A stretch of DNA of 64,000 nucleotides, taken from assembly GCF_900094945.1 (NCBI RefSeq), contig NZ_FMAQ01000010.1:18684-82683 (forward strand), in the 5' to 3' direction. A model generated the notes under the pieces. That model was not told where the DNA came from, searched no databases, and saw only the letters and a list, made by a program, of their open reading frames with translations. Shown piece after piece: positions 1 through 9,062 of the stretch. The translations under genes were made by a program, and so were the position numbers. Position 1 is the stretch's first letter, and each line of letters starts with the position of its first letter. This DNA comes from Gilliamella bombicola. Lineage in GTDB: Bacteria > Pseudomonadota > Gammaproteobacteria > Enterobacterales > Orbaceae.

Positions 1-113
1 TGTTTTGTCATTGCTTATCAGCAATAGAGCATAATCAAGCATTATACTTAAAATAGATTGCAGTAAAAAAATAGATTGCTACGGCAAAAATAAAATAACG
101 AAGCGAGGTAGCT

Positions 114-437
114 ATGTTTAGCGTGAATAGAGAGTGGGCATTTGTGATGCTGACCTGCTTTTTTGAATTATGTTGGATTCTAGGATTTAGTATCGCAACC
201 GAGCTTTGGCAATGGGGTATTATTGTGTTTCTCATTGTTGTGGATTTTACGTTTTTGACTAATGCTTGTAAGACAATCCCTACAGGTACGGTTTATGCCA
301 TATTTTCGGGAGTTGGTGCAATTGGAGCAACTGCAATTGATATGTTGCTTTTTGGAAAAGAGATTAAATTAATTCAACTTTTTTTTGTAGCACTAATTAT
401 TATTGGTGTTATACAACTCAAACGAGCCGATAGTTAA
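114..437 (+). CDS. Paired SMR-family transporter subunit 1
   Basis: Small multidrug resistance (SMR) inner-membrane protein of 107 aa with four hydrophobic segments, the size typical of the family. Glu18, in the stretch FFELCW of the first helix, matches the membrane-embedded Glu that couples proton and substrate transport in EmrE-type proteins. A GAGGT Shine-Dalgarno lies at 105-109 before the ATG. The next gene is a second SMR protein starting 26 bp later, so the two probably form a heterodimeric pair like YkkCD or EbrAB. The substrate cannot be told from sequence; guanidinium, quaternary amines and polyamines are all known for the family. No guanidine riboswitch could be recognised in the 113 bp visible upstream. 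Confidence 0.85.
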   Translation: MFSVNREWAFVMLTCFFELCWILGFSIATELWQWGIIVFLIVVDFTFLTNACKTIPTGTVYAIFSGVGAIGATAIDMLLFGKEIKLIQLFFVALIIIGVIQLKRADS

Positions 438-463
438 TATTATAATAAAGGACAATTTTAATC

Positions 464-778
464 ATGGGATGGCTGTTGATATTGATCGCTTCAGTTTTTG
501 AAGTTGCTGGTGCGATTGGCCTTAAGTTATATGCTGAGCAAAAAAATTTGTTTAGACTTGCGTTATATTGGGGGGGATTTTTTGTTTCTTTTGTCCTTTT
601 TTATTTTTCGCTTCATTATCTTGATTTAAGTATTGTATATCCTGTTTGGGTGGGGCTTGGTACATCGGGTGCTGTGTTAGCTAATATGTTGTTGTTTAAT
701 GAGCCTAGAAACTTTCCTCGTTTGTGTGGGCTTTCTATTATTATTATTGGTGTTGTGGGTTTACATGTTACTTTATGA
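464..778 (+). CDS. Paired SMR-family transporter subunit 2
   Basis: Second SMR protein, 104 aa with four predicted membrane helices. Glu13, within SVFEVAG of helix 1, is the expected coupling residue. The stretch YPVWVGLGTSGAVLAN in helix 3 matches the conserved SMR helix-3 motif. An AAAGGA ribosome site precedes the ATG. It is co-directional with the first SMR gene and close behind it, which supports a two-subunit exporter working as a heterodimer in the inner membrane. It faces the peroxiredoxin gene across the terminator at 805-831, which serves the opposite strand; no strong terminator of its own was seen. Substrate unknown. Confidence 0.85.
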   Translation: MGWLLILIASVFEVAGAIGLKLYAEQKNLFRLALYWGGFFVSFVLFYFSLHYLDLSIVYPVWVGLGTSGAVLANMLLFNEPRNFPRLCGLSIIIIGVVGLHVTL

Positions 779-804
779 TTATTTTCTATTAATTTTTTGA
801 GGAT

Positions 805-831
805 AAAAAAAAAACCGGAGATAAACTCCGG
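805..831 (-). terminator. Rho-independent terminator of the peroxiredoxin gene
   Basis: Perfect 6-bp stem (CCGGAG at 815-820, CTCCGG at 826-831) with loop ATAAA. The A-run at 805-814 becomes a U-tract on the minus strand. It lies 45 bp beyond the stop of the gene at 876-1478. The same loop is used by the minus-strand terminator at 4486-4511. Confidence 0.85.
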
Positions 832-875
832 CAATGTAAAATGTAAATGAAGATCATTGGATGAATAAACAGAAA

Positions 876-1478
876 TTAGATTTCGTTAGCATGCTCTTTT
901 AAGAAACTAGCAACGCCGTTTGGATTCGCTTTCATGCCTTTTTTACCTTTTGTCCATTGCGCAGGACATACTTCGCCGTGCTCTTCATGGAATTGAAGTG
1001 CATCAACAATACGAATCATTTCGTCAATGTTGCGACCAATAGGTAAATCGTTAATAGTTTCATGACGTACAATACCTTCTTTATCAATAAAGAATGAAGC
1101 ACGTAATGCAACACCGGCTTCAGGATGTTCAATACCATAAGCTTGCATAATTGAGTGTTTAACATCGGCAACAATTGGGAATTTTACTTCGCCAATACCG
1201 CCTTTATCTTGTGGGGTATTACGCCATGCATTGTGCACGTATTCTGAGTCCATTGAAACACCAATTACTTCAACTCCTCGTTTTTTAAATTCTTCTAGGC
1301 GGTGATCAAATGCAATAATTTCTGATGGGCAAACAAAAGTGAAGTCCATTGGCCAAAAGAATACAACAGCATATTTACCTTGAATATGTTGTGATAAATT
1401 GAAGTTGTTAACTATTTCACCAGAACCTAAAACAGCTGCTGATGTGAAATCTGGTGCTTTACGAGTGACTAATGTCAT
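876..1478 (-). CDS. Typical 2-Cys peroxiredoxin (AhpC/TSA family)
   Basis: Thiol peroxidase of 200 aa that reduces hydrogen peroxide and organic peroxides in the cytoplasm. The peroxidatic Cys50 sits in FTFVCPSEI and the resolving Cys171 in GEVCPAQW, which makes it a typical dimeric 2-Cys enzyme. An AGGAG site precedes the ATG. It is about 200 aa, longer than the 187 aa of enterobacterial AhpC, and no ahpF lies beside it. It is therefore better called a Prx1/TSA-type enzyme, possibly reduced by thioredoxin, than ahpC proper. It is monocistronic, with its own terminator. Confidence 0.9.
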   Translation of the reverse strand: MTLVTRKAPDFTSAAVLGSGEIVNNFNLSQHIQGKYAVVFFWPMDFTFVCPSEIIAFDHRLEEFKKRGVEVIGVSMDSEYVHNAWRNTPQDKGGIGEVKFPIVADVKHSIMQAYGIEHPEAGVALRASFFIDKEGIVRHETINDLPIGRNIDEMIRIVDALQFHEEHGEVCPAQWTKGKKGMKANPNGVASFLKEHANEI

Positions 1479-1602
1479 GCGTTTTTTCTCCTATGTATTA
1501 GTGCAAATTTGTTTCTACGTATTATAGCGATTTAAACTTATTGTCCAAGTTGTTATAAACAATTGATACCATAACTTTAAACTATTAATGTGTGAGTTAT
1601 TG

Positions 1603-2907
1603 TTAGGCATTAATTATTGATTTTTTGGGTTTGCCTTTATTTTTGGTATCTCGATGGCGTTGCTTTACTTTTTTCTTTTTGACATCTTCTTTTTTGTTGG
1701 CGTTTTTTAATTTTGCCTTTTGTGAAGGCTTTTTCTTAGTTGCTGGTTTTGGCGCTTTTGTTTTAGGACGCAATTCGTCAATTGTTCTTAATTTGATCGG
1801 TTCTTGAATGTAACGCTCAATTTTTTGTAGTAATTCGTTATCATGTGCTTCGACTAGTGTTATTGCAGTACCTTTTTTCCCAGCGCGAGCTGTGCGACCA
1901 ATGCGGTGCAAGTAAATATCGGCGGTTTTCGGGGCATCAAAATTAATAACGTGGGTTATATCGTCAATATCAATCCCACGCGCTGCAACATCAGTTGCAA
2001 CCAGTACATTAACGGTATTATTACTAATTCTTTTGATTGCTTCGTTGCGTTTTGCTTGTACCATTTCGCCTTCTAAGTAGCAACTATGTATACCTGCTTG
2101 ATGCAGCATGCTAACTAATTCGTGCACACGTTCACGTTTACGAACAAATACAATTGTTTTTTTAAATTCTTCTTGTTTTAACAAATGAGTAAGCAGTGCT
2201 ACTTTGTGAGTGAGATCGTCAGCACGATAATAAAATTGTAAGATCTTTTTGCGTTCTTTACGCGACGGGTCGGCGTTGATTTCGATTGGTGCATTCAAAA
2301 TTCGACTAGCAAAATTATGTAGTCCTTCGCCTTCAAGTGTCGCTGAGAATAATAAGGTTTGCTTACGCCAGCGAGTTTCGGCTGATATGGTTTCAACATC
2401 TTGCGAAAAGCCCATGTCTAGCATGCGATCCGCTTCATCTAAAATCAACATTTCAACAGCTCGACAATCAAAATTTTCTTCTTTTATATACTGTAATAAA
2501 CGACCGGTTGTAGCAATAACAATATCTTGATTTTTGCTAAATACTTCGGCGTGATTCATATACGCAACACCGCCGGTAATAGTTGCAATGCTTAAATGTG
2601 TCGATTCTGTTAATAATTTGGCTTGTTCAGCAATTTGCATAGCAAGCTCACGTGTTGGTGTTAATATCAAAATGCGTGGTGGACCAGGTTTACGTCGTGG
2701 AAAATCCAATAAATGTTGTACAGCAGGAATTAAAAAAGCCAGTGTTTTACCGGTCCCAGTGGGAGCGGAACCTAAAATATCTTTGCCATCTAAAGCAACG
2801 GGAATGGTTTGCGCTTGTATAACTGTTGGAGTATTTATATTTTGTGCTTGAAGATTGTGAATTAATATATCATCTAATTCTAAATCAGAAAAAGTGTGTG
2901 CTGTCAT
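1603..2907 (-). CDS. srmB: DEAD-box RNA helicase SrmB
   Basis: ATP-dependent RNA helicase of the SrmB type, which helps assemble the large ribosomal subunit. From the chosen start the protein has 434 aa, with Walker A APTGTGKT at 48-55, LDEAD ending at 160, SAT at 188-190, and HRIGRTARAG in the second RecA domain. A Lys-rich tail of about 45 residues includes KQRHRDTKNKGK, a match to the E. coli SrmB tail. An upstream ATG at 2970 would add 21 hydrophobic residues not found in the family; the ATG at 2907, giving MTAHTFSDLELDD, matches the E. coli N-terminus. It is divergent from trmA. Confidence 0.95.
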   Translation of the reverse strand: MTAHTFSDLELDDILIHNLQAQNINTPTVIQAQTIPVALDGKDILGSAPTGTGKTLAFLIPAVQHLLDFPRRKPGPPRILILTPTRELAMQIAEQAKLLTESTHLSIATITGGVAYMNHAEVFSKNQDIVIATTGRLLQYIKEENFDCRAVEMLILDEADRMLDMGFSQDVETISAETRWRKQTLLFSATLEGEGLHNFASRILNAPIEINADPSRKERKKILQFYYRADDLTHKVALLTHLLKQEEFKKTIVFVRKRERVHELVSMLHQAGIHSCYLEGEMVQAKRNEAIKRISNNTVNVLVATDVAARGIDIDDITHVINFDAPKTADIYLHRIGRTARAGKKGTAITLVEAHDNELLQKIERYIQEPIKLRTIDELRPKTKAPKPATKKKPSQKAKLKNANKKEDVKKKKVKQRHRDTKNKGKPKKSIINA

Positions 2908-3267
2908 AGTGTTCTTGTTATCTAAAATTATAGGGCACATTATAACGGCAATTGTTATAACTACAATCAATAAAAGTGTGATGGATTATTATTCGTTCTT
3001 TGTGAGGTGTTTAATTGCTGGTAATTTTTTGTGATTTAACAGTCTGTCTGTATGTCTGATAATTATGCGCTTTATTTCAGCAAAACTTATCATCATTGGT
3101 TATTTATGGTAAGATTAAGGCGTGGTTATGCCATACGAAATGATTATTTGTTTACACTGTAGACATTAAATTAATTTAAATAGTTTGGTGTTTAACCATT
3201 TTATAAGCTAACGCAAATTAATTTGGAATTTCATATTAAATAGTACTCCTATAATCACTACCAGATA
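2908..3267. other. Divergent intergenic region srmB/trmA
   Basis: This AT-rich stretch of about 360 bp separates two divergent genes and must hold both promoters. No RNA gene, riboswitch or convincing ORF was recognised. In E. coli trmA is divergent from btuB, whose leader carries a cobalamin riboswitch; nothing like that element is seen here. Confidence 0.6.
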
Positions 3268-4371
3268 ATGACTATGACTGAATGTTTTTCGAATGATAAC
3301 TATAATCAACAATTAGAAAAAAAAGTAGATAATTTAAAGGCATTGTTATCAGACTTTTCACTTCCCAAATTAGCAGTCTATTCATCGCCTATTAGCCATT
3401 ATCGTATGCGTGCTGAGTTTAGAATCTGGCATGATGGCGAAGATCTTTATCATGTTATGTATGATAAAAAAACAAAAAAAAGGATTAGGGTCGATGAATT
3501 TCCTATCGCAACTAAACTCATTAATCGAGCCATGCAAGCTATTTTGCCTTTGTTGCAACATAATCAGTTACTTCGCCATTTATTATTTCAAATTGATTAT
3601 TTTTCGACGTTAAGTGGTCAGCTATTAATTACGCTTTTGTATCATAAAAAGTTAAATGATGCATGGATTATTGAAGCAAAAAAATTAAAAATGCAATTAG
3701 CTGAGCAGGGGATAGATGTTCATATCGTTGGGCGAGCAAGTAATCAAAAAATTACCATAGATGTCGATTATGTTGATGAAGTTTTGCCTGTAATGGATAA
3801 AGTGTTCGTTTATCGTCAAGTCGAAAATAGTTTTACTCAGCCTAACGCTGCGGTAAATATTAAAATGCTACAGTGGGCTATATCAGTCACTAAAAACTCG
3901 TTAGGTGATTTACTTGAGTTTTATTGCGGTAATGGTAACTTTTCAATAGCACTGGCACAAAATTTTCGCAAAGTATTGGCTACCGAAATAGCTAAAGCAT
4001 CGGTTTATTCAGCTCAGTATAATATTGCAGTTAATCATATTGATAACCTAATTATTGTACGATTGTCGGCCGAAGAATTTACTTGCGCAATTAAAAAAGA
4101 ACGCGAGTTTAATCGTTTAAAAGGGATTAATTTAGATGATTATCAGTGTGATACGGTACTTGTTGATCCTCCCCGCAGTGGATTGGATTTAAATACCATT
4201 GATATATTGAAATCCTATAAAACTATTATTTATATTTCGTGTAATCCTTATACACTGCGCGACAATTTGCAGCTACTGACTAAGACTCATTCAATCCAAC
4301 ATTTTGCTATGTTTGATCAGTTTCCTTATACCGATCATATTGAAACAGGTATTGTGTTGTGTAAAAAGTAA
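3268..4371 (+). CDS. trmA: tRNA (uracil-5-)-methyltransferase TrmA
   Basis: Makes 5-methyluridine at position 54 (the T loop) of tRNAs, using S-adenosylmethionine. The protein has 367 aa, against 366 in E. coli. It carries [14 protein letters not shown] near the N-terminus, [11 protein letters not shown], the SAM motif [20 protein letters not shown], and the catalytic Cys in YISCNPYTL near residue 325. Two start ATGs are 6 bp apart (3268 and 3274); no strong ribosome site separates them. The gene stands alone. Confidence 0.95.
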   Translation: MTMTECFSNDNYNQQLEKKVDNLKALLSDFSLPKLAVYSSPISHYRMRAEFRIWHDGEDLYHVMYDKKTKKRIRVDEFPIATKLINRAMQAILPLLQHNQLLRHLLFQIDYFSTLSGQLLITLLYHKKLNDAWIIEAKKLKMQLAEQGIDVHIVGRASNQKITIDVDYVDEVLPVMDKVFVYRQVENSFTQPNAAVNIKMLQWAISVTKNSLGDLLEFYCGNGNFSIALAQNFRKVLATEIAKASVYSAQYNIAVNHIDNLIIVRLSAEEFTCAIKKEREFNRLKGINLDDYQCDTVLVDPPRSGLDLNTIDILKSYKTIIYISCNPYTLRDNLQLLTKTHSIQHFAMFDQFPYTDHIETGIVLCKK

Positions 4372-4485
4372 AAGAAAGTAAAAGAATGTAGAATATAGAG
4401 TATTATTTGCTAAAATACTCCGACATCTATACCTAATTGCTTGCTGTTTCCAGTTTATATGCAAACTTTTACATCAATTTAGAAT

Positions 4486-4511
4486 AAAAAAAAACCCTAG
4501 ATAAACTAGGG
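4486..4511 (-). terminator. Minus-strand terminator with no minus-strand gene before it
   Basis: Hairpin CCCTAG (4495-4500), loop ATAAA, CTAGGG (4506-4511). The A-run at 4486-4494 gives a U-tract only on the minus strand. On the plus strand there is no T-run after the stem, so it is a poor terminator for trmA. The nearest annotated minus-strand gene is more than 2 kb away beyond the plus-strand two-component operon. This points to a short minus-strand transcript from the 230 bp upstream; see the candidate ncRNA. Confidence 0.75.
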
Positions 4512-4640
4512 TGCATTAAATTGCAAGGAATGGATGAAAGGAAATAAAACAATGAAACAGTAATGTCTAGCTTCATGAATCATTGTGTGGCTACTATAAC
4601 AAAGAAAAACCAACTAGTTGATGACATTATTATTACAAAA
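4486..4640 (-). ncRNA. Candidate small RNA ending at the orphan terminator
   Basis: Inferred only from a strong minus-strand terminator with no gene upstream of it. Read on the minus strand, the stretch before the hairpin is rich in pyrimidines (for example TTTCCTTTCATCCATTCC), the kind of sequence that can pair with ribosome sites in trans-acting sRNAs. A TATAGT hexamer near 4600 could be a -10 element, but no clear -35 was found, so the 5' end is a guess. No known sRNA family was recognised. Confidence 0.3.
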
Positions 4641-4742
4641 TAGTCATAAATTTATCATGGTTGGTTTAGCGTCTGTCATTTATTCTATAGCATTGTTATG
4701 CAATTTCGGCAATCAGATAAATAACAAAGGAAGTATTCAAAT

Positions 4743-5429
4743 ATGAAATTGTTAGTAGTTGAAGATGAGCAAAAAACAGGTGAATATCTTCGCCAAGGTT
4801 TAGTTGAATCTGGATTTGTTGTTGATCTAACAAATAATGGCCTTGATGGCTATCATCGAGCCATGACTGAAGACTATGATTTAATCATTTTAGATGTCAT
4901 GTTGCCAGATATTGTTGGTTGGAAAATTGTTCAGTCATTGCGTGAAGCAGGTAAAGATGTCCAAATTATGTTGCTCACAGCTATGGGTAGTGTGGATGAT
5001 AAAGTAAAAGGTCTTAACTTAGGTGCAGATGATTATTTAGTAAAACCTTTTTCGTTTGCCGAATTATTAGCACGAGTTAAATCTCTGCTTCGTCGTAATG
5101 TTCCTCAGGTCAATAATTCTCAATTGAGTATTGCTGATTTGGTCATGGATCTTCATAAACGAACAGTAACTCGTGGAGATAAACGTATCGATTTAACTAA
5201 TAAAGAATTTTTATTGTTAGAGTATTTTTTACGGTATCCAGGAGAGGTGTTGCCTCGTTCCTTAATTGCGTCTCAAGTTTGGGATATGAATTTTGATAGC
5301 GACACTAATGTGATTGATGTCGCGATTCGACGATTACGTAATAAAATTGATGCCGATTTTGAACCAAAGTTAATTCATACAGTTCGTGGAATGGGGTATA
5401 AGTTAGATGTCTTGGATGAAAACGAGTAA
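4743..5429 (+). CDS. OmpR-family response regulator, CusR-like
   Basis: DNA-binding response regulator of 228 aa: a receiver domain at about 1-120 with phosphoacceptor Asp51 and Lys101, then a winged-helix domain at about 130-225. It closely resembles CusR/HprR of enterobacteria (for example [17 protein letters not shown] in the output domain), which control copper/silver efflux or the response to oxidative damage. AAGGAAG precedes the ATG. It overlaps the kinase gene by about 23 bp. No cusCFBA or other metal-efflux gene is adjacent, so its targets must lie elsewhere. An ATGAC/GTCAT inverted pair with a wide spacer (from 4620) is a weak operator candidate. Confidence 0.85.
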   Translation: MKLLVVEDEQKTGEYLRQGLVESGFVVDLTNNGLDGYHRAMTEDYDLIILDVMLPDIVGWKIVQSLREAGKDVQIMLLTAMGSVDDKVKGLNLGADDYLVKPFSFAELLARVKSLLRRNVPQVNNSQLSIADLVMDLHKRTVTRGDKRIDLTNKEFLLLEYFLRYPGEVLPRSLIASQVWDMNFDSDTNVIDVAIRRLRNKIDADFEPKLIHTVRGMGYKLDVLDENE

Positions 5430-6819
5430 GTTAATCTCATTTCGTTTGCCGCTTGCTGTTTGTTTGTTAACAAGTGGTCTGCTTTATTGTTTCAGTTTTT
5501 TAATTGAACACTCTTTTGAAAAAATATCAATTCAACACAATGTCTCCGAACTTAATTCGGTTATTGATTCTATTGAACGCGAGCTTGTTTACTATTCTCC
5601 AGATGAGAATCGTGATGAGTTTATTCAGAATTTATTACTAATTTTAACTGGTCATCATCGTTTGTTTGTTTATGTTATTGATGATACAGGTAAAATTGTT
5701 TATCGAACCCGTGGTCCAAATTTAGCCTTTGCTAAAACTCAAATTGATTTTGATGCTATTATTAAAAATCACAGCACAGCTATTTGGAATCAAGATAAAG
5801 CATCGTATCGGGTTGCTGCGTCAAGCGTTGTTATTGAAAATGGTAAAAAATATACTACTATAGCTGCTGTTGGTCGTGACTTATATATTGAATTTATTCA
5901 TCGATTACACGATGGTTTAGGATTACTTATTGGTATTGCTTGTATTTTGGCATTAATTGGTTCTTTTATTAGTATCTATTTTACTCAAAAACCCATAAAT
6001 CGATTGATTAAAAAGATCGAGAAAATTAATCTTAAAAGCTTGAATTACCGTATTCCTACATCTTTGGTTCCCATTAAATACGTTAGCTTAGTGAAAGCAT
6101 TTAATCATATGCTTAATCGTATGGAGGATGTGTTTCAGCGTCAACGAAATTTTACGGCAGATATTGCCCATGAAATGCGAACACCTATTACCAATCTAAC
6201 AACACAAACACAAATTGTGCTTAGTAATGCTCGATCGACTAACGAATACCGTGAGATTTTATATTCTAATTTAGAAGAATACGAAAAAATGTCGCAGATG
6301 ATTTCTGATATGCTATTTTTAGCACAAGCAGATAATCGTCAATTGGTACCCAATTTAATTGATATTGATTTACATAATATGATCACAATGATGTGTGAGT
6401 ATTTTGAACCACTGGCTGATGAGAAAAATATCGTCTTTAACCTTGAAGGTAACTGTTCCCATATTCAAGGGGACAAGATGATGTTAGGGCGAGCAATTAG
6501 TAATATTTTATCCAATGCAATTCGTTATACACCAGAAAACCAAATTATCACAATAACTTTAAGTCAAGTCAGCGAAAAACGCATTAGGATCATTATTGCT
6601 AATCCGGGTAAAAAAATTGATAGTAAACATTTACCACATCTTTTTGATCGGTTTTATCGGGTTGATGAGTCACGCCATCGTAATGGTAATGATAGTTCGG
6701 GTACAGGCATAGGGCTTGCGATCGTAAAATCCATTGTTGAAACGCATAAAGGCTCGATTTATGCTGAATCCGATGAGCAATCTACGAGATTTATTATTAG
6801 TTTACCAGCGACTATTTAA
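5407..6819 (+). CDS. Heavy-metal-type sensor histidine kinase, CusS-like
   Basis: Inner-membrane sensor kinase of 470 aa: TM1 at about 12-32, a periplasmic sensor loop of about 135 residues, TM2 at about 170-192, HAMP, the dimerisation helix with His255 in DIAHEMRTP, and an ATPase domain with [10 protein letters not shown] and [10 protein letters not shown]. It is the partner of the overlapping CusR-like regulator. The start is either 5407 or the ATG at 5416. The sensor loop lacks an obvious Met- or His-rich metal site, so the signal cannot be called. Its 3' end overlaps the convergent yaeP by 8 bp. Confidence 0.85.
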   Translation: MSWMKTSKLISFRLPLAVCLLTSGLLYCFSFLIEHSFEKISIQHNVSELNSVIDSIERELVYYSPDENRDEFIQNLLLILTGHHRLFVYVIDDTGKIVYRTRGPNLAFAKTQIDFDAIIKNHSTAIWNQDKASYRVAASSVVIENGKKYTTIAAVGRDLYIEFIHRLHDGLGLLIGIACILALIGSFISIYFTQKPINRLIKKIEKINLKSLNYRIPTSLVPIKYVSLVKAFNHMLNRMEDVFQRQRNFTADIAHEMRTPITNLTTQTQIVLSNARSTNEYREILYSNLEEYEKMSQMISDMLFLAQADNRQLVPNLIDIDLHNMITMMCEYFEPLADEKNIVFNLEGNCSHIQGDKMMLGRAISNILSNAIRYTPENQIITITLSQVSEKRIRIIIANPGKKIDSKHLPHLFDRFYRVDESRHRNGNDSSGTGIGLAIVKSIVETHKGSIYAESDEQSTRFIISLPATI

Positions 6820-7012
6820 CATCAAAGTCGCTGATCAATAAATTAGCTGCTGCATAAGCAGCTTTATCTTTTAGTTCTTGCGGTACGTGATCGTTACGAA
6901 CAATGTCATCCAAAACTTGCATAACAGCCCCTAAGGCATCTTCAATGTAACCTAGATCATTACTGCCAATTTGTGCGTATTTTTCGCAAATAAGTTCGCT
7001 ATATTTATTCAT
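6812..7012 (-). CDS. yaeP: UPF0253 protein YaeP
   Basis: Small soluble protein of 66 aa, the same length as E. coli YaeP. It shares the pattern MxKYxELIxxxYAxI at the N-terminus and DKAAYAAANLLISD near the C-terminus. The family is conserved in enterobacteria but has no firmly assigned function. GGAAAG lies before the ATG. The stop codon lies inside the 3' end of the convergent kinase gene. Confidence 0.85.
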   Translation of the reverse strand: MNKYSELICEKYAQIGSNDLGYIEDALGAVMQVLDDIVRNDHVPQELKDKAAYAAANLLISDFDVK

Positions 7013-7035
7013 TGCATACTTTCCTTTTGGTTAAC

Positions 7036-7998
7036 TTATAAAAAATTAGCTAATTGTTGATAAACTTGTTCGGCTTGAATGGTTTGCATGCTTTTTTCGT
7101 TTGAGATAATGCTGAATTGATTTTTTCCATATCCTCCGATTAGTTTAGGATCTGTTTTGCCAAATAAAGTAATATTGGGACGATCTAATGCAGCAGTTAG
7201 GTGACTTAGTCCTGTATCAACCGAAACAACCGCTTTTGCTCCAGCAATAATGGTTGCTATGTCAGAAAGTGGACATTTTGGAAGTACTTCGACATGTTGA
7301 AATCCCTGAGCTAGGCGAATTGCGCGTGCTTGTTCATGTGGTGCCCCCCAAGGTAGCTTTATTCTTAATCCTGTCGGTTCAACTAATTTAATTAATTTTC
7401 GCCAAGCGTCTTCACTCCAATGTTTTTCATCGCGGGTTGTTGCGTGTAAAAAAATTAGATACTGTTGATTATCGCTAGGTAGTGAAGATAAAAAGTGGCG
7501 TGCAATGGCATAATCACCCATTGAATTAGGTAGTTGGTACTGTAGACTTTGCGCAAACAGCAATCTAATGCGCTCAATGGCATGCATCTGTTTGGGTACA
7601 TTGTGTTTTACATCATAAAACCAACTGGCAATGGGCTCTTTGATGCTTTTTCGATCCAAACCGTGCTTAATGCCTTGAGCTTTACGAGTAATAAGAAATG
7701 CACTTTTAATAAGTCCTTGCGCATCAATAATCACATCATATTGTTGTTGCCTTAAGGTTTGAATAAAGTCATGACGTTCTTGGCGAGTTGTTTTGGCAAA
7801 CCAGCTTTTTCGCCAGCGTCTTATTGCAACAGGGATCACTTTATTTACTGCATAGTGCCAACTGGGTATTTGGGCAAAATTTTCTTCTACTACCCAATCA
7901 AAAGTTATATTTGCTAAGTTGTTGGACGCATCAGTTAATGCTGGTAAAGTATGAAGTACATCCCCCATGGATGATGTTTTAACAACTAGTACACGCAT
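7036..7998 (-). CDS. waaC: LPS heptosyltransferase I
   Basis: GT9 glycosyltransferase of 320 aa that adds the first L-glycero-D-manno-heptose to Kdo2-lipid A on the cytoplasmic face of the inner membrane. It has the N-terminal pattern MRVLVVKTSSMGDVLHTLPAL and VSVDTGLSHLTAAL in the nucleotide-sugar domain. Its ATG overlaps the waaF stop by one base (TAATG), so translation is probably coupled. It is last in the hldD-waaF-waaC operon. A Kdo transferase or ligase gene does not follow, unlike in many enterobacteria. Confidence 0.93.
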   Translation of the reverse strand: MRVLVVKTSSMGDVLHTLPALTDASNNLANITFDWVVEENFAQIPSWHYAVNKVIPVAIRRWRKSWFAKTTRQERHDFIQTLRQQQYDVIIDAQGLIKSAFLITRKAQGIKHGLDRKSIKEPIASWFYDVKHNVPKQMHAIERIRLLFAQSLQYQLPNSMGDYAIARHFLSSLPSDNQQYLIFLHATTRDEKHWSEDAWRKLIKLVEPTGLRIKLPWGAPHEQARAIRLAQGFQHVEVLPKCPLSDIATIIAGAKAVVSVDTGLSHLTAALDRPNITLFGKTDPKLIGGYGKNQFSIISNEKSMQTIQAEQVYQQLANFL

Positions 7999-9047
7999 TA
8001 TCCATTACTCTTTTCACAACGCATAATGAGTTTCATTAATGTTTCAAATACGTTATCAGGTTTAATATCAATTAAGCTTTGATGATAGCCCTGTTCAGCA
8101 TCCCCCTGGCGCACACGTTGGTAGCCAGTAATTAGACGAATAACTTCGGCTTTATTTGATAATGGTGGTGTGAAATCAGGGCTACTTGGTCCATAAAGTG
8201 CCACCAGTGGTCTATCTAATGCAGCAGCAACATGCATTAATCCCGAATCATTAGTAACAATCGCTTTACAAGCGGCAATTAAACTCACTGCTTGTTCTAA
8301 TTGGGTTTGTCCAGCTAAGTTAATACATTGATCGCCATGTGTCATTTTTGCAATAATCTGTTCACCAACGTTGCGATCTTTTACGGAACCCAAAATAATA
8401 ATTTTAGCATGTTGTTGAACTAGCATATCGGCAAGAGCTGCGTAATGATAATCTGGCCAACGTTTTGCTGGGCCAAATTCAGCACCTGGGCAAAAACCAA
8501 TTAATGGTTTATCTTGTGCAATTGTAAAAGTTGAAAGTGCTTGCGTTATTTCATCTTGTTCAACATTGAGTTTAGGCCATAACAGAGGCTGTGGTAAGTC
8601 CGATGCCGAGTGAATTTGATCTTTAGGATAAGCAAGTGCAACATAGCGTTCAATCATTAGCGGAAAAGCCTGCTTATCAAGTTTTCGTATATCATTTAAT
8701 AATCCATAACGCATTTCGCCTTTCCAACCTGTACGTTTAGATACTTTTGCAAAAAATGGGATTAATGCGGATTTAAATGAGTTAGGTAACACAATTGCTT
8801 GATCATAATGGCTATCACGTAGTGATTTTCCTATTTCGTGACGTTTTGCTAAGGCAAACTCACCATGCCCTAATGGCATTGCAATTGCTTGATTCACTTC
8901 TGGCATTTTATTTAACAGCGCTCGACACCAAGCAGGTGCTAAAACATCAATTTGGTTATTAGAATCAAGTTGTTTTAATGTACGATACAGACTTTGCGAC
9001 ATCATCATATCGCCAACCCATGAAGGACCAATAATGAGTGTTTTCAT
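7998..9047 (-). CDS. waaF: LPS heptosyltransferase II
   Basis: GT9 family enzyme of 349 aa that adds the second inner-core heptose. Diagnostic stretches are LIIGPSWVGDMMMSQSL at the N-terminus, GFCPGAEFGPAKRWP in the middle and TNDSGLMHVAAAL near the ADP-heptose site. It starts 15 bp after hldD and overlaps waaC by one base, as expected for a core-LPS operon in which hldD makes the sugar donor used by both transferases. Confidence 0.94.
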   Translation of the reverse strand: MKTLIIGPSWVGDMMMSQSLYRTLKQLDSNNQIDVLAPAWCRALLNKMPEVNQAIAMPLGHGEFALAKRHEIGKSLRDSHYDQAIVLPNSFKSALIPFFAKVSKRTGWKGEMRYGLLNDIRKLDKQAFPLMIERYVALAYPKDQIHSASDLPQPLLWPKLNVEQDEITQALSTFTIAQDKPLIGFCPGAEFGPAKRWPDYHYAALADMLVQQHAKIIILGSVKDRNVGEQIIAKMTHGDQCINLAGQTQLEQAVSLIAACKAIVTNDSGLMHVAAALDRPLVALYGPSSPDFTPPLSNKAEVIRLITGYQRVRQGDAEQGYHQSLIDIKPDNVFETLMKLIMRCEKSNG

Positions 9048-9062
9048 TTAATTAATTCCGTT

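Noticed and set aside
1..113. Possible guanidine (ykkC or mini-ykkC) riboswitch before the paired SMR genes
   Set aside because: One ACGG and one ACGA occur, but they are not both in loops of paired stems, and no ykkC-I or III core was found. The 12-bp direct repeat (50-61 and 68-79) is not a known element. The window starts too close to exclude one further upstream.
4398..4420. GAGTATT/AATACTC hairpin after trmA as a terminator
   Set aside because: The stem is AT-rich and has no T-run after it; support is too thin for a separate feature.
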